In this document: positions 1-8,423 of the stretch, piece after piece
How the letters are laid out: each line of letters starts with the position of its first letter
How positions within the stretch are numbered: the stretch's first letter is position 1
Position numbers and translations under genes: made by a program
The notes under the pieces: generated by a model
What the model was told of the DNA's origin: nothing
What the model saw: the letters and a program-made list of their open reading frames with translations, nothing else
Database searches by the model: none
Assembly (NCBI GenBank): GCA_035591015.1
Contig: JAXIUW010238951.1
Coordinates: 1 to 10,027, forward strand
Direction: 5' to 3'
DNA: 10,027 nt
Source: Cephalothrix simula
Lineage: Eukaryota; Nemertea; Palaeonemertea; Archinemertea; Cephalotrichidae

Positions 1-144
1 GTGCTAATAAAAATTACCTAAAGTTGTGCTAATTTTCTGGGAAAACCATTGCAACCCCCTTGTATGCTCCCCCTGGTGCAACACATTTCTGGACATGTAC
101 AAAGATTATAAAGATCTATACATGTACATGTATAGTTTTGATAA

Positions 145-400
145 ATTGACCCGGGTGGTCGGGGCAAGGCCAAATGCGCAATCTGACGTAACCCAAGGGG
201 TGGGGCAGTTCTTATGTCGCCTTAAATTGTGCAGTCCGCGGCCCGGCGGCCCCCTCTGCGGGGAAATTCTGACGTTAATTTTCGGCGACCCATTACCCCA
301 TGTACATGAAAAGGCGTGCCATTGATTCATGAATTTGGTGGCGCACGTCGTGTCCTCCTTCGGAGGGCTCACACCTTTTCTAACGCAGAATTTCTCACTT
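145..400. other. GC-rich block of unknown origin inside AT-rich DNA
   Basis: This stretch contains runs such as CCGCGGCCCGGCGGCCCCC and several CpG dinucleotides, against a strongly AT-rich surround. A tiny perfect hairpin (CCTCC-TTC-GGAGG, 354-366) lies inside it. Both strands are open for 60-100 codons, but GC-rich DNA has few stop codons, so that is weak evidence for coding. It could be an inserted short interspersed element, an old gene fragment or a CpG-rich regulatory patch. I do not recognise it as any named family. Confidence 0.3.
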
Positions 401-953
401 CGAGACGCATGCCGTACGTTATTATAGAAACTATGAGATGTAAGGGGCAGAAAATGGCCGATTTAATATTAAGTTTAATAAGGGAAAAGACTCATAAATA
501 AAGCCCATAACCAACATTTTAGAAGCCCTTTTTATTTATATAGCAGGTGTACTGAAATAACTGTACACAGTAGCCATTCGACAACGCAAGCATCCGCTTA
601 AAAAACACCAATATAAAATACAGAACAACCTATTTTTAAAAACAAAATTTGTTGAATAGTGAAAATTTTAATAAAGATCGATTTAAAACATTATTTTTTC
701 ATCTGCATTATATCAAATCGAATTTCATTGCATTTTAGTTAAATGAAATAGACTCACATTTATTTCGATTTTTCTATATGCTATTTCTTTAATTTCCTAC
801 AAATATATAAATATGTTTTCCTCCTTTGATATTTCATATCAAAACATCAAAGGTTTACCACTAACATCAGTAAATGGAAGCAAGAAGACTGTATCAAATT
901 TTTTTTATTGCTTCTTTTTAGCACAATATGTAGCCATTAATGCTCGCAAAAAT

Positions 954-1007
954 ATATAGCCATATCGGCCCGCAACAATGGATCTTGCGGGCCGATATTG
1001 GCTATAT
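954..1007. repeat. Long perfect hairpin, 22-bp stem with 9-nt loop
   Basis: The left arm at 954-975 (core TATCGGCCCGCAA) is complementary to the right arm at 985-1007 (core TTGCGGGCCGATA). The only irregularity is one extra base in the right arm, and the loop is CAATGGATC. The stem centre is GC-rich while the surrounding DNA is AT-rich, so chance is unlikely. It may be a small foldback transposon relic or a structured element in the intron. The short stem and 9-nt loop do not look like a normal microRNA precursor. Confidence 0.8.
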
Positions 1008-1467
1008 CAGCCTTCACCTCCCTCATAGACTATGACGGTGATGCTCCCATTGTGCCTGTAGTTGCACTAATCTGGGAATATGGTTTGAAGTTGAGTAGCA
1101 ACTTTATAATTCAAAATCTATGGTGCCCTAAAAATTTGTAGGCCTATTCAATTGTATTGTAAATCGTATGTTTTTCTAAATCAACACCCAGAGACACCTA
1201 AAAGTAGCGATAAACATAATATCACTAGTAACTATCAAGAGATAATTAGTTTTGAAATGCCCTCGTAATTTTGCTTTCAACGTTTATCATACTTCAGCGC
1301 TGGGTGGCGTTAAATAGTGAAGCGGGGACTAGGAACTGCGAAAGTGCCGTAAGAGCCCTGTGCTTACCCCCCTACCCATTGGGATAAACAAACCGACTCT
1401 AGCGGTATATAGTAAATAGCGATAGTCGATTTCATTTCATTTTATTACGATACTACATGTACAATAA

Positions 1468-1494
1468 TCACTAATATCTTTATCTCTATTTCAG
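1468..1494 (+). promoter_or_regulatory. 3' splice site (branch-like site, pyrimidine tract, CAG)
   Basis: A branch-like CACTAAT at 1469-1475 lies about 20 nt before a pyrimidine-rich stretch ending in ATTTCAG at 1488-1494. The exon frame is open immediately after AG and closed by a TAA at 1465-1467 just upstream. That is the pattern expected when the reading frame is entered by splicing. No ATG lies in frame between that stop and position 1621. Confidence 0.7.
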
Positions 1495-2343
1495 ATTTCA
1501 AGTCAAGTCCTACCAGAGGAGTTACTCCGTGTTAAACACCCAAATACTCCTAGGATTTCTAACCATTTTATCGGACCAGTTCCGCATGATCTACTACCAT
1601 GCCAGTGGGACAGTGACCCGATGTTAGGAGCTAAAAATGGGGATTCGCCCCTATCAAATGGAACCGCTAAAGAAATAATTATTTTGGATTACACGGGGAT
1701 ATCTACCCTTGATAACTACTTACTACAATACACCGACTCAGTTGAAAATTATTTTAGAAAAGTGTGTTTTATATTAATACAATTATTGCATTTCTCGCGT
1801 TACTTAGCCCATGCGGGGCTGACATTCCAAGATATGAGTCCTAATTCAGTGCTTGTACCGTGTGGTGGCGTAAGTGAGCATTATATTTTAGTCGACCCAA
1901 GTCACGTGGGCTGTGACCCCGCTGCGGGGCTACCAGTAATATGCCGGGAGATAGTGAGCCTTATCTTTAAATTACTAAAGGTTGAAACCTTTGCAGCATG
2001 GAATTCGCCAGTAGAGTTTTTATATAAGAAAACTGTTTTTCGCGTCACGCAATTGCTCAGTAATGGAGATATCGAAAACTTGGTCAAAAGTATTGAAGTA
2101 TTAGCGTTTGCACTTTGGGGCCCGCATGATTTTATGAAGTCGCTTATGTCAGCAACGGTACGACTTCCCACACAGACGGAACTCCAAGCGTGGTTAGATA
2201 TAGAGAAAAATTCGATGGTTAATGGAGCAGCTCGAGGTTCCAACTTAAGCCAACCTGAATCGTATTTTAAATTAGAATTTATTGCCAATATATCAAGGCC
2301 TAAATTATGGGATTTATTTGAATCGTTTAGAACACAGGTGTAG
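1495..2343 (+). CDS. Terminal exon of a PEAK/Pragmin-like pseudokinase (partial gene)
   Basis: The exon encodes 282 residues ending in TAG at 2341-2343. I set its start at the splice acceptor, not at the first ATG (1621), because the 42 codons before that ATG are open and acceptor signals precede them. Counting the Met at 1621 as residue 1, a hinge-like strand (EIIILDYTG, 18-26) leads into a helix VCFILIQLLHF (48-58). The catalytic-loop equivalent follows, FQDMSPNSVLV (69-79), then YILVDPS (88-94) where DFG should be. HRD has become FQD, the metal-binding Asn position is Ser76, and DFG is DPS, so catalysis is unlikely. Helical sequence with LWGP (165-168) and LQAWLD (188-193) continues to the C terminus. 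This order resembles the C-lobe plus helical dimerisation region of the NKF3 family (PEAK1, PRAG1, PEAK3), cytoplasmic scaffolds in tyrosine-kinase and cytoskeletal signalling. The kinase fold is fairly secure; the family assignment is from recollected motifs. The N-lobe and any N-terminal scaffold region are not in this exon. Confidence 0.75.
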   Translation: MSSQVLPEELLRVKHPNTPRISNHFIGPVPHDLLPCQWDSDPMLGAKNGDSPLSNGTAKEIIILDYTGISTLDNYLLQYTDSVENYFRKVCFILIQLLHFSRYLAHAGLTFQDMSPNSVLVPCGGVSEHYILVDPSHVGCDPAAGLPVICREIVSLIFKLLKVETFAAWNSPVEFLYKKTVFRVTQLLSNGDIENLVKSIEVLAFALWGPHDFMKSLMSATVRLPTQTELQAWLDIEKNSMVNGAARGSNLSQPESYFKLEFIANISRPKLWDLFESFRTQV

Positions 2344-2608
2344 CTTTTGCATATTTGAGAGACTAAAATATTAGCTATATTTAGAAATATGTTGAATTCA
2401 TCGAAACATATGTTAAATTTAGATAAATACATGTAGTTTAGCATTTTTGCTAAATATAAATTACTTTGAATAATAATGTTGTATAGAGCTATGATGAAAC
2501 ATTTACAAAATTTTAACACCCAAATATATTTTAAGAGCTTTTTACCATTTCGTAAACACAAAGAGAAACAAAGATAACATTACATGTAAGTAGTGTAAAA
2601 ACTTTCAG

Positions 2609-2614
2609 AATAAA
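2609..2614 (+). terminator. Candidate poly(A) signal AATAAA (proximal)
   Basis: A canonical AATAAA lies 266 nt after the pseudokinase stop, a plausible 3' UTR length, and is followed by an A-run. AATAAA occurs by chance often in DNA this AT-rich, so the assignment depends on position alone. Confidence 0.35.
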
Positions 2615-2804
2615 AAAAAGCATTTTAAGCATTTTCATTCCAAAAGGCATACTAGACTTGTGTATTTATAAATTTATAATGTATGACAGTCGTCGGATCA
2701 GATTGTGCTAGCTAGCTAAAAGATTTTTTGCTCATGTTGGAGAAAGCTTGATAATTTATAATTTCAAGAAGAATTAGAAATTTTTATTTTATCGTAATGT
2801 ATGT

Positions 2805-2810
2805 AATAAA
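2805..2810 (+). terminator. Candidate poly(A) signal AATAAA (distal)
   Basis: This is a second AATAAA about 460 nt past the stop, followed within 40 nt by TGTGATGATAG, a weakly GT-rich stretch of the sort seen at cleavage sites. It is an alternative to the 2609 signal. Confidence 0.25.
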
Positions 2811-3239
2811 ATTTGAGAATTGTGATGATAGTAAACTTTTTCAAGCCGACCACTGGTTCATATGTAAACAATTTAACGTTGTTTATGTTTAACAAAAACA
2901 GTCTTAATATAATATAAAATTGGTGTTATACAATTTTAGTAATTGTAGTCAGTTGTAATTTATAAAAATCATACCTTTGCTATCTTGCCGGTGCAGTGTT
3001 CTAAATTTTTATCATTAAGTTTTTGTTTGCATTTAAAGTAATTTACACTGAAGTAATTTCTAAGTATAATAATTGTGTACATGTACATGTATTCGTGCTT
3101 ATTTTTGAGACAAGCTATTAATGCGATATCTCTGGATTGGTATGTGTTCTAAATCAAGGTGCTGTTTCCGCGTCAGGGGATCGATACTGACCAGTTTATC
3201 TAATTTACGACAAGATTTTGTTCTGTAATTCCTTTAACC

Positions 3240-3289
3240 TAGTAGGGGGAATAAGGGCAAAACTGATATTTTTTGGACCAGCGCCTGAT
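3240..3289 (+). repeat. Left terminal inverted repeat of element A
   Basis: It pairs with 3636-3685 with two mismatches. The core is CTGATATTTTTTGGACCAGC. Confidence 0.9.
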
Positions 3290-3635
3290 TTTTGCTGAAG
3301 AGATACCTGATGACGAATATAAAAAAATTATGCCGGGAACCAAAAAGTTACATTTTCGAAAATTCAAAATGGCCGCCATTGAAGTTTCCGATATTTAATT
3401 TCGGCCGTTAGGAGTCATTTAGACGCTATGCTACTATTATCGACAGATAGAAACATGGCTCACGGTCTAATTTTGTTCTATTCCTTATAAGGTATCTCTC
3501 CTGCAAATATCTAGTCTACTTTAGGAGACTCCTGTTTCCCTTTCGATCGAACATAACGTCTCCCAGCATTGAACTTTTCCTGGAATCCATTGTATTGATA
3601 GATACAAACCCGTTAGTTCACTACGTTAGCAAAAT

Positions 3636-3685
3636 ATCAGGCGCTGGTCCAAAAAATATCAGTTTTGTTCTTATTCCCCCTACTA
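3636..3685 (-). repeat. Right terminal inverted repeat of element A
   Basis: It is the reverse complement of 3240-3289 with two mismatches. The complementarity extends inward as GCAAAA, with one extra base relative to the left arm. Confidence 0.9.
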
Positions 3686-4540
3686 ACCGATTGCTTTTAT
3701 CAACAGATCAATGCATTTAAATATGAGCCAGTTTCATATGTCCTGCGATGTTTCAGATACTTCCGCAGGTCCGCACAGAGCAAAATAGACTTGCTTACCT
3801 TCTGTCGGAACTTTGTGTCTGACTGAGTTGGTCCCAAATAAAGTTTTGCTTGCACATTACGTCAAATCATGAAGGCATTATTGGTCATTATTGATGTCCA
3901 CGATTCAGATCATTAATATTTAGTTCGCTCTCAACATTGGACCCCAAATATGGCCAAACAATAGCCTGTATAGTTATAATGCTCCATCCACATGACTTTT
4001 CGCGTGGAATATAATGGCTTAAGTATTGGATCCGAAACTTTTCTACATAAAGGATGTTCATAGAACTAATTTGGACCTCCCTAAGATCCGCATTTGTCTA
4101 TTTTTCAGTTTTTGCACCTACCTTGCTCGTGCTGAACGTCTCCCTTATCTAGTTTTTAAATGACAACCGTTTCTAAAATTGATAAGGCAGTTCACTGTAT
4201 AATTCAGAAAAAAAACTAAAATTGTCTTGAAACATCACACGACATTTGAAACTGGTCCGTAATCCTGACCTTTGGTCGATCAGAATTAAATCTGTTATTT
4301 TTGACAATCTTTAATCCGTTATAACACTCTGATAGAAGATATTTTTATATACTCAGTTTTCTTGGCGCAAATCATAATTATGCATTTTAATTATTAGTTC
4401 TTTATTTTTTGGTATTACTCAATTTTTATTTCAACTTCCAACAATCATTGTGCCATTTGATCAACAGTGTAAAAAAAAATCCCGAGTACATAGATTAATC
4501 AAAAAATTTGTTAAGGCATGGTAAAAACGGTTATATTCTG

Positions 4541-4551
4541 CCCCCCCCCCC
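4541..4551 (+). repeat. Poly-C run of 11 bases
   Basis: A homopolymer of C stands in AT-rich DNA. It is followed by GTCTTGACCATATACAGGG, a stretch that reads like part of an interspersed repeat. The run length is prone to sequencing error and real polymorphism. Confidence 0.85.
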
Positions 4552-5305
4552 GTCTTGACCATATACAGGGTGGTATCAAAAATATATATCTCTAAGGGCT
4601 GAAACCATTGAGGAGTGAGCACTATAGTGAATGTATGCCAGGTCGTTTCTACCATCAGTGAAATGGGCAATTAAAATATCTACAACGAATTTGAAAAAAC
4701 TTGTATTTTTTACCAAAATGTCGTAGACCCCTTAATTTATAATGGATTCCTAATTACGTCTCCGCTACCGTTCGTTGAATTGGTTCCCAAGTCTGACAGT
4801 GATCGACCAATCAGGGCACTGATCTGTAATTATGTTGGGGAAAGACCCCACAAACATTATCAAGGAAATGAATGTATTCATCTATTTTCCAAACACATTT
4901 ACTTGACAAAAGAAGGATGATCATGTTTAATATAATATTATCCAAATACGATATTTGAGTCATATTTTAAAACCTTTCATAATTAGTAAATTTGCTATGA
5001 AGTGAGCAATGCCAGCCAATCAGACTGCGAGTTTACTGCAAAAGTAACATTTTTTTATAAAATTCATAACCTCATTCACATAAAGTCCAAAAACACAACG
5101 TGCACACAAAATTAATGAATGTGTAACAGAAATATGTTCTGAATTCTTTTGAATTGAGAATTATTATCTTGGCAGGACAATTACATTACTAAATTGCTGA
5201 CTCGAGACCTTATTAATATATTAATGAACTAGTATACTTTAGTCGGCTCGAATAGACGGTTATAGGAATCACTTCGTTAAACGGGGTCCTATGTCTGAAG
5301 TAGAC

Positions 5306-5396
5306 GTGGTATTGGAGAAACAAAATTTCTATGGACATGATTTGGTAGTTCTCCCTGGTCGGCGGAATGTGTTTCATAACTAAGGTCCAATACCAC
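5306..5396. repeat. Spaced inverted repeat, 11-bp arms
   Basis: GTGGTATTGGA at 5306-5316 is the exact reverse complement of TCCAATACCAC at 5386-5396, with 69 bp between them. The surrounding 5230-5500 is less AT-rich than its neighbours, so this may be part of an inserted element whose ends I cannot define. Confidence 0.4.
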
Positions 5397-5709
5397 TGTA
5401 CTAATACAATGTAGGCCCTTTCAATTGACACATATATGGTTAAGGGGTTCCTATTCCCCTTTTGTAAGACTTCGAAAAGGGGCATTGAAATGGCCGTTTT
5501 TATCATGCATAATCATACTTTTATTTTAGAAAATGTTACTTTTACTAATGAATCTCTTGTTTTATTTAGTGCTGTGCTGTAATCTAATATGCATTTATTT
5601 TGAGAAAATCAGTATTCGTTTTATGCATTTGTTTTGATTCATACTTATCGAATCTCTTATACATGTATAATGTAAATTTTTAATGTTTGAAAAAATGTGT
5701 TTACTTTCA

Positions 5710-5717
5710 TGACGTCA
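5710..5717. promoter_or_regulatory. CRE-like palindrome TGACGTCA
   Basis: This is the full 8-bp consensus for CREB/ATF bZIP factors, within TTCATGACGTCATCAAA. No gene start is visible nearby, so a regulatory role is only possible. A second perfect copy is at 8424-8431. Confidence 0.3.
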
Positions 5718-5821
5718 TCAAACTGTGTTCATCTAGTTGTATTTTTTGTTATAATAAGTATTATAAAATCATCTGCAAATGATTGATTTTGCAAGGTTAT
5801 ACATATAAATGATCCTATTCA

Positions 5822-5861
5822 GAATTATTGCTCGGTAAAGCGTGGAATTATTGCTCGGTAA
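5822..5861 (+). repeat. Two direct copies of a 17-mer, 23-bp period
   Basis: GAATTATTGCTCGGTAA occurs at 5822-5838 and identically at 5845-5861, separated by AGCGTG. It is a local duplication with no assigned function. Confidence 0.8.
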
Positions 5862-6744
5862 TGTCAAAAATTAATTTTATCGATTCCTATTAATTTTCAC
5901 ACGTGCATACTAAGAAGAGAATGTATTATCCGAATATTCATCCCAAAACCCACTCCATGTTATCGTTTTGCATCCAATTAGGTGGTTTGAAAAATCTTTC
6001 ATTTTGATCGTATACGAAACTTTATTGCCAAATTCCAATATGTTCCCGTTATGTCTCCGGATCCCACCACTTCAATTATCTTCCTTTAAAAGAGTCGTTT
6101 CCACACCATGTAGTCACGTAGAGACATGTACGGGAACAGCTCGCATTCTCGGAAATTTGATATTTTTTTCTGCAGAACGGTTGCTATATTTTAGTTATTT
6201 TACATGCATACGTCACAACCTACATGTATTTGACCTAGTTTGTGCCTTTACATTAAGAGTCTTAAACATCGATTGGTTGGCCCTTTTGTAAATTGACCAA
6301 ATGTTCATAACAGCAATCTTAATCAAAGGGTTCATGATATAATTAAATAAGTGATCGACTTCACTCCATTAGTTATTTGGCATTTCGTTGTAAAGGTAAA
6401 TAAGGTATCCTAGAAATGCTCACCTTAATTATTTGAAAAATGTGACTAGAGCAATAATTTGACGTCTTTATTTTACGTGGTTCTTTATATTTTTGACAGG
6501 AAATGGTGCAACCCCAGTGAACTTGGGGTAGGGCTTTCATCAAGGATGCAGAGTACAAGATTCAAGGGAGTTTAGGTCTCCGCTTTCCAAAACACCTCGG
6601 ATGGTTTTTGACTCATTTACGACATCCTGCCAATCAATCATTTAGGGTCAATGATTATGCTATGCTTCAATGACCGCGCTTCGTGTTCTCTGGGCCATCA
6701 TTAGAGATCATTAGAAGGGGTATTCCACATTTTGGTCATTTAAA

Positions 6745-6778
6745 AGGCCCAAATAGAGTTACCATCGCCGACGACAAC
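6745..6778 (+). repeat. Left terminal inverted repeat of element B
   Basis: It pairs with 7868-7901 at 32 of 34 positions; the only difference is GA/AG near ATCGCC. Confidence 0.85.
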
Positions 6779-7867
6779 AGTCAACTACAATGAAAATTTT
6801 CTCATCGCGTCGCGTCACAACAGAGCGATTGTTTTCATAAACGTGCCTGAAAACACTTTTTAGAGTCCGTTCGTCGGTCGTCGTCGGTAGTTGGGTCTTA
6901 TAGAGTTCAACTAAAACGTCTCTGCGACAATATTTTAGAGCATCGCAGACCATCGCAGCGACGATTTTCAGATTTAAATTTTTTTTGCGTCGTCAGAGAG
7001 ATTTTAAAAAATGAAATTTTATTCCAAGGTTTTTCAAAAAATCTATGTAGCTCATCGTATTCCCCAAGGAGTAAAATGCACATCAAAATTTTTTTCTGAG
7101 ACCGTTTTTTGCATTTTTAGTATTTTAACCCCTATCTCAATGCATGATTAATTATTTAGTTATTGAAAAACAGTTGATACCGAGACTCAGTTGTTTGCGT
7201 CAGTGGCGAATCCAAAGGGAGCACAGTCGGGGCGATTCGCCATCCCTAGAAAGTTTTATGTCGGACAAATTTATTTTTTATGCACTTTTTAGAGATACTT
7301 TGTCCGTCAAAATGTCAGACGCATTCTGAACTATTTTGTTGCGACACGAACACTTTTAGGGGTAGCCTCAAACACTGCGGTTTTAATATTTTTTCCAGAA
7401 GCCCTTTAATATTCCGTAATTTGGAATGGGCCCCTGATGTTACGCCATAACGCCATATTTTTCTTAAATTGTACAAAATGCCTTCCCTAGTCTCTCTATA
7501 CCTCAAATAGTAGAATCAAAATATGGTCCTTCGTACGGCCATTTTTTTATCAGAAAAAATGTTACTTAAAAAGTTTTAAAAATAGTTTCAAATCTCATTA
7601 CACGCATCGCACGGAATAAAAAAAATATGTAAACGAATCAGCAAAATCTGTACAAATCAAATATGAAGACAAATTAAACAAAAAACCAACAAAAAGTTTT
7701 TGCGTTTTTTAAAATTCTGATTTGTTCGGCTTCATTAATAGGACAATTTGTCGCCAACCGTTGTCGTGAAGTTTTAAATTGTCGAATGCTTGCAAATCCT
7801 TCAAAATTTCTAGACTCTATTTGGTTAGGCGACGACGAAAACCTGAGACGACGTCAAAATTTCTGTA

Positions 7868-7901
7868 GTTGTCGCTGGCGATGGTAACTCTATTTGGGCC
7901 T
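7868..7901 (-). repeat. Right terminal inverted repeat of element B
   Basis: It is the reverse complement of 6745-6778 with two mismatches. It ends four bases before element C starts. Confidence 0.85.
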
Positions 7902-7905
7902 AAAG

Positions 7906-8071
7906 GCTGTTCTAGAGTCACCATCGCTGGCGAAAATATTTGCCAGCGAACAGATATCAGAGCGCTGAAGCTTTGTAATATTATGTATTGAATAAACATG
8001 TTACGGTTCCTGTGCTCTCATATCTGATCGCTGCCGAATATTTTCGCCAGCGATGGTGACTCTAGAACAGC
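7906..8071. mobile_element. Short foldback MITE C, 60-bp arms, 166 bp total
   Basis: The left arm 7906-7965 (starts GCTGTTCTAGAGTCACC) matches the reverse complement of 8012-8071 at 55 of 60 positions, and the outer 35 bases are identical. Only about 46 bp lie between the arms, so a transcript would form an almost complete hairpin. There is no coding capacity. I see no clear target-site duplication: the left flank is TAAAG and the right flank TTACC. Near-identity of the outer arms suggests fairly recent mobility or selection on the ends. Its terminal core TAGAGTCACCATCGC is shared, with one change, by element B. Confidence 0.9.
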
Positions 8072-8423
8072 TTACCATCTGTGTTATTTTCTCAATTAAA
8101 ACAGGTGTTGCTACTGTACTACATAATACTGATAAGTAATACCAGATGTATATGGCAAATTTTATACATGTATAAAATCGTATTTATTTTCTAATGGATT
8201 TGCTTATAAAACAAGGTAATTTTTTTCAGACAATACATCTTTAAAATCTTCGTGTGCATTACTTTAATATGGCTCATAAACTTTTGAGCTAAATAAGCTT
8301 TTATATATCTATCTTCCTTTATTTCTGAGATTGTGCATAGTGCGCGAGTGCAAATGTTACCGCAATTTTTTTCATTTTTTAACGTTGTATTATTCATTTT
8401 GTAGATACCGCCATTTTGAATTA

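Larger units (their letters stand above)
1..1494 (+). other. Probable intron of the pseudokinase gene (3' part), with no exon recognised
   Basis: The downstream exon opens at a splice acceptor, so the sequence before it is inferred to be intron, at least next to the exon. Positions 1-540 include a compositionally odd GC-rich block (about 145-400). Positions 540-950 are very AT-rich. A strong hairpin occupies 954-1007. Short open frames at 26-325 and 316-501 have no recognisable domain and no convincing splice sites or codon pattern. An AATAAA at 497-502 could equally be chance in AT-rich DNA. I cannot exclude a small upstream exon. Confidence 0.5.
2344..3239 (+). other. Probable 3' UTR followed by AT-rich intergenic sequence
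   Basis: The sequence after the stop codon is extremely AT-rich and has stops in every frame. The likely 3' UTR runs to one of the AATAAA signals (2609 or 2805). Further on there is a TACATGTACATGTA-type palindrome near 3077-3090 and no open frame worth naming. The open frame on the opposite strand that overlaps the exon end and this region is a shadow. The stretch ends where transposon A begins. Confidence 0.5.
3240..3685. mobile_element. MITE-like DNA transposon A, 50-bp terminal inverted repeats, TA ends
   Basis: The left arm at 3240-3289 (starts TAGTAGGGGGAATAAG) matches the reverse complement of 3636-3685 at 48 of 50 positions. The two mismatches are GG/AA in the AAGGGCAA segment. A subterminal pair continues the symmetry: 3293-3308 against 3490-3505, 14 of 16. 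Both ends read TA-GTAGGGGG, consistent with a TA target-site duplication at 3240-3241 and 3684-3685, as for Tc1/mariner-related elements. TAACC also flanks both sides (3235-3239 and 3684-3688), so a 5-bp duplication is an alternative reading. The roughly 340-bp interior has no transposase frame, so the element is non-autonomous. It carries CAAAATGGCCGCCATTG at 3366-3382. Confidence 0.9.
3686..6744. other. Intergenic or intronic sequence without a supportable gene
   Basis: About 3 kb of AT-rich DNA with frequent stops on both strands. Landmarks are an AATAAA at 3837-3842 after a less AT-rich stretch, an 11-base C run at 4541-4551, an 11-bp inverted pair around 5306-5396, a full CRE palindrome at 5710-5717, a duplicated 17-mer at 5822-5861, and a less AT-rich block at about 6490-6720. 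Open frames at 4461-4670 and 5213-5506 (minus) and 5968-6291 (plus) have no recognisable domain, no splice support and unusual composition. I treat them as chance. Confidence 0.5.
6745..7901. mobile_element. Non-autonomous DNA transposon B, 34-bp terminal inverted repeats
   Basis: AGGCCCAAATAGAGTTACC begins at 6745, and the 34-bp arm (6745-6778) matches the reverse complement of 7868-7901 at 32 of 34 positions. The 1,157-bp length and lack of a long reading frame point to a non-autonomous element. Subterminal regions on both sides are rich in CGTCG/CGACG motifs (6779-6985 and 7829-7858), which may be protein-binding repeats or an eroded extension of the inverted repeat. Flanks are TAAA at 6741-6744 and AAAG at 7902-7905, so a short A-rich target duplication is possible but not clean. 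The interior at about 7201-7245 contains GTGGCGAATCCAAAGGGAGC, similar to a motif I recall from interspersed repeats in many animals, hinting at a nested older insertion. Confidence 0.8.

Noticed and set aside
26-501. Overlapping open frames of 61 to 99 codons on both strands
   Set aside because: They sit in a GC-rich block where stops are rare, both strands are open, and no family motif or splice context supports either.
823-853. Small inverted repeat CCTTTGAT / ATCAAAGG
   Set aside because: Arms are only 8 bp in AT-rich DNA, and such pairs are expected by chance over this length.
954-1007. Hairpin as a microRNA precursor
   Set aside because: The 22-bp stem with a 9-nt loop is shorter than usual animal precursors and lacks the flanking lower stem.
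1902-2561. 219-codon open frame on the minus strand
   Set aside because: It lies antisense to the pseudokinase exon and runs into very AT-rich sequence. Its N- and C-terminal parts have unrelated composition and no domain is visible, so it is a shadow frame.
3837-3842. AATAAA as the pseudokinase poly(A) signal
   Set aside because: It would require a 3' UTR of about 1.5 kb containing transposon A. Nearer signals exist, although a long UTR is not impossible.
4461-4670. 69-codon minus-strand frame (includes TPQWFQPLEIYIFDTTLY)
   Set aside because: The peptide reads as protein-like, but the frame spans the poly-C run and has no splice or domain support. It may be part of an interspersed repeat whose ends I could not find.
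5213-5506. 97-codon minus-strand frame
   Set aside because: No recognisable domain, low-complexity hydrophobic and aromatic mix, AT-rich tail and no splice sites. It is kept only as a mention.
5968-6291. 107-codon plus-strand frame
   Set aside because: It starts at an arbitrary ATG, lacks a domain or signal peptide that I can support, and is not much longer than chance frames here.
6759-6953. 64-codon minus-strand frame
   Set aside because: It falls within the left end and CGTCG-rich subterminal part of element B. The arginine-rich composition comes from the repeat motif.
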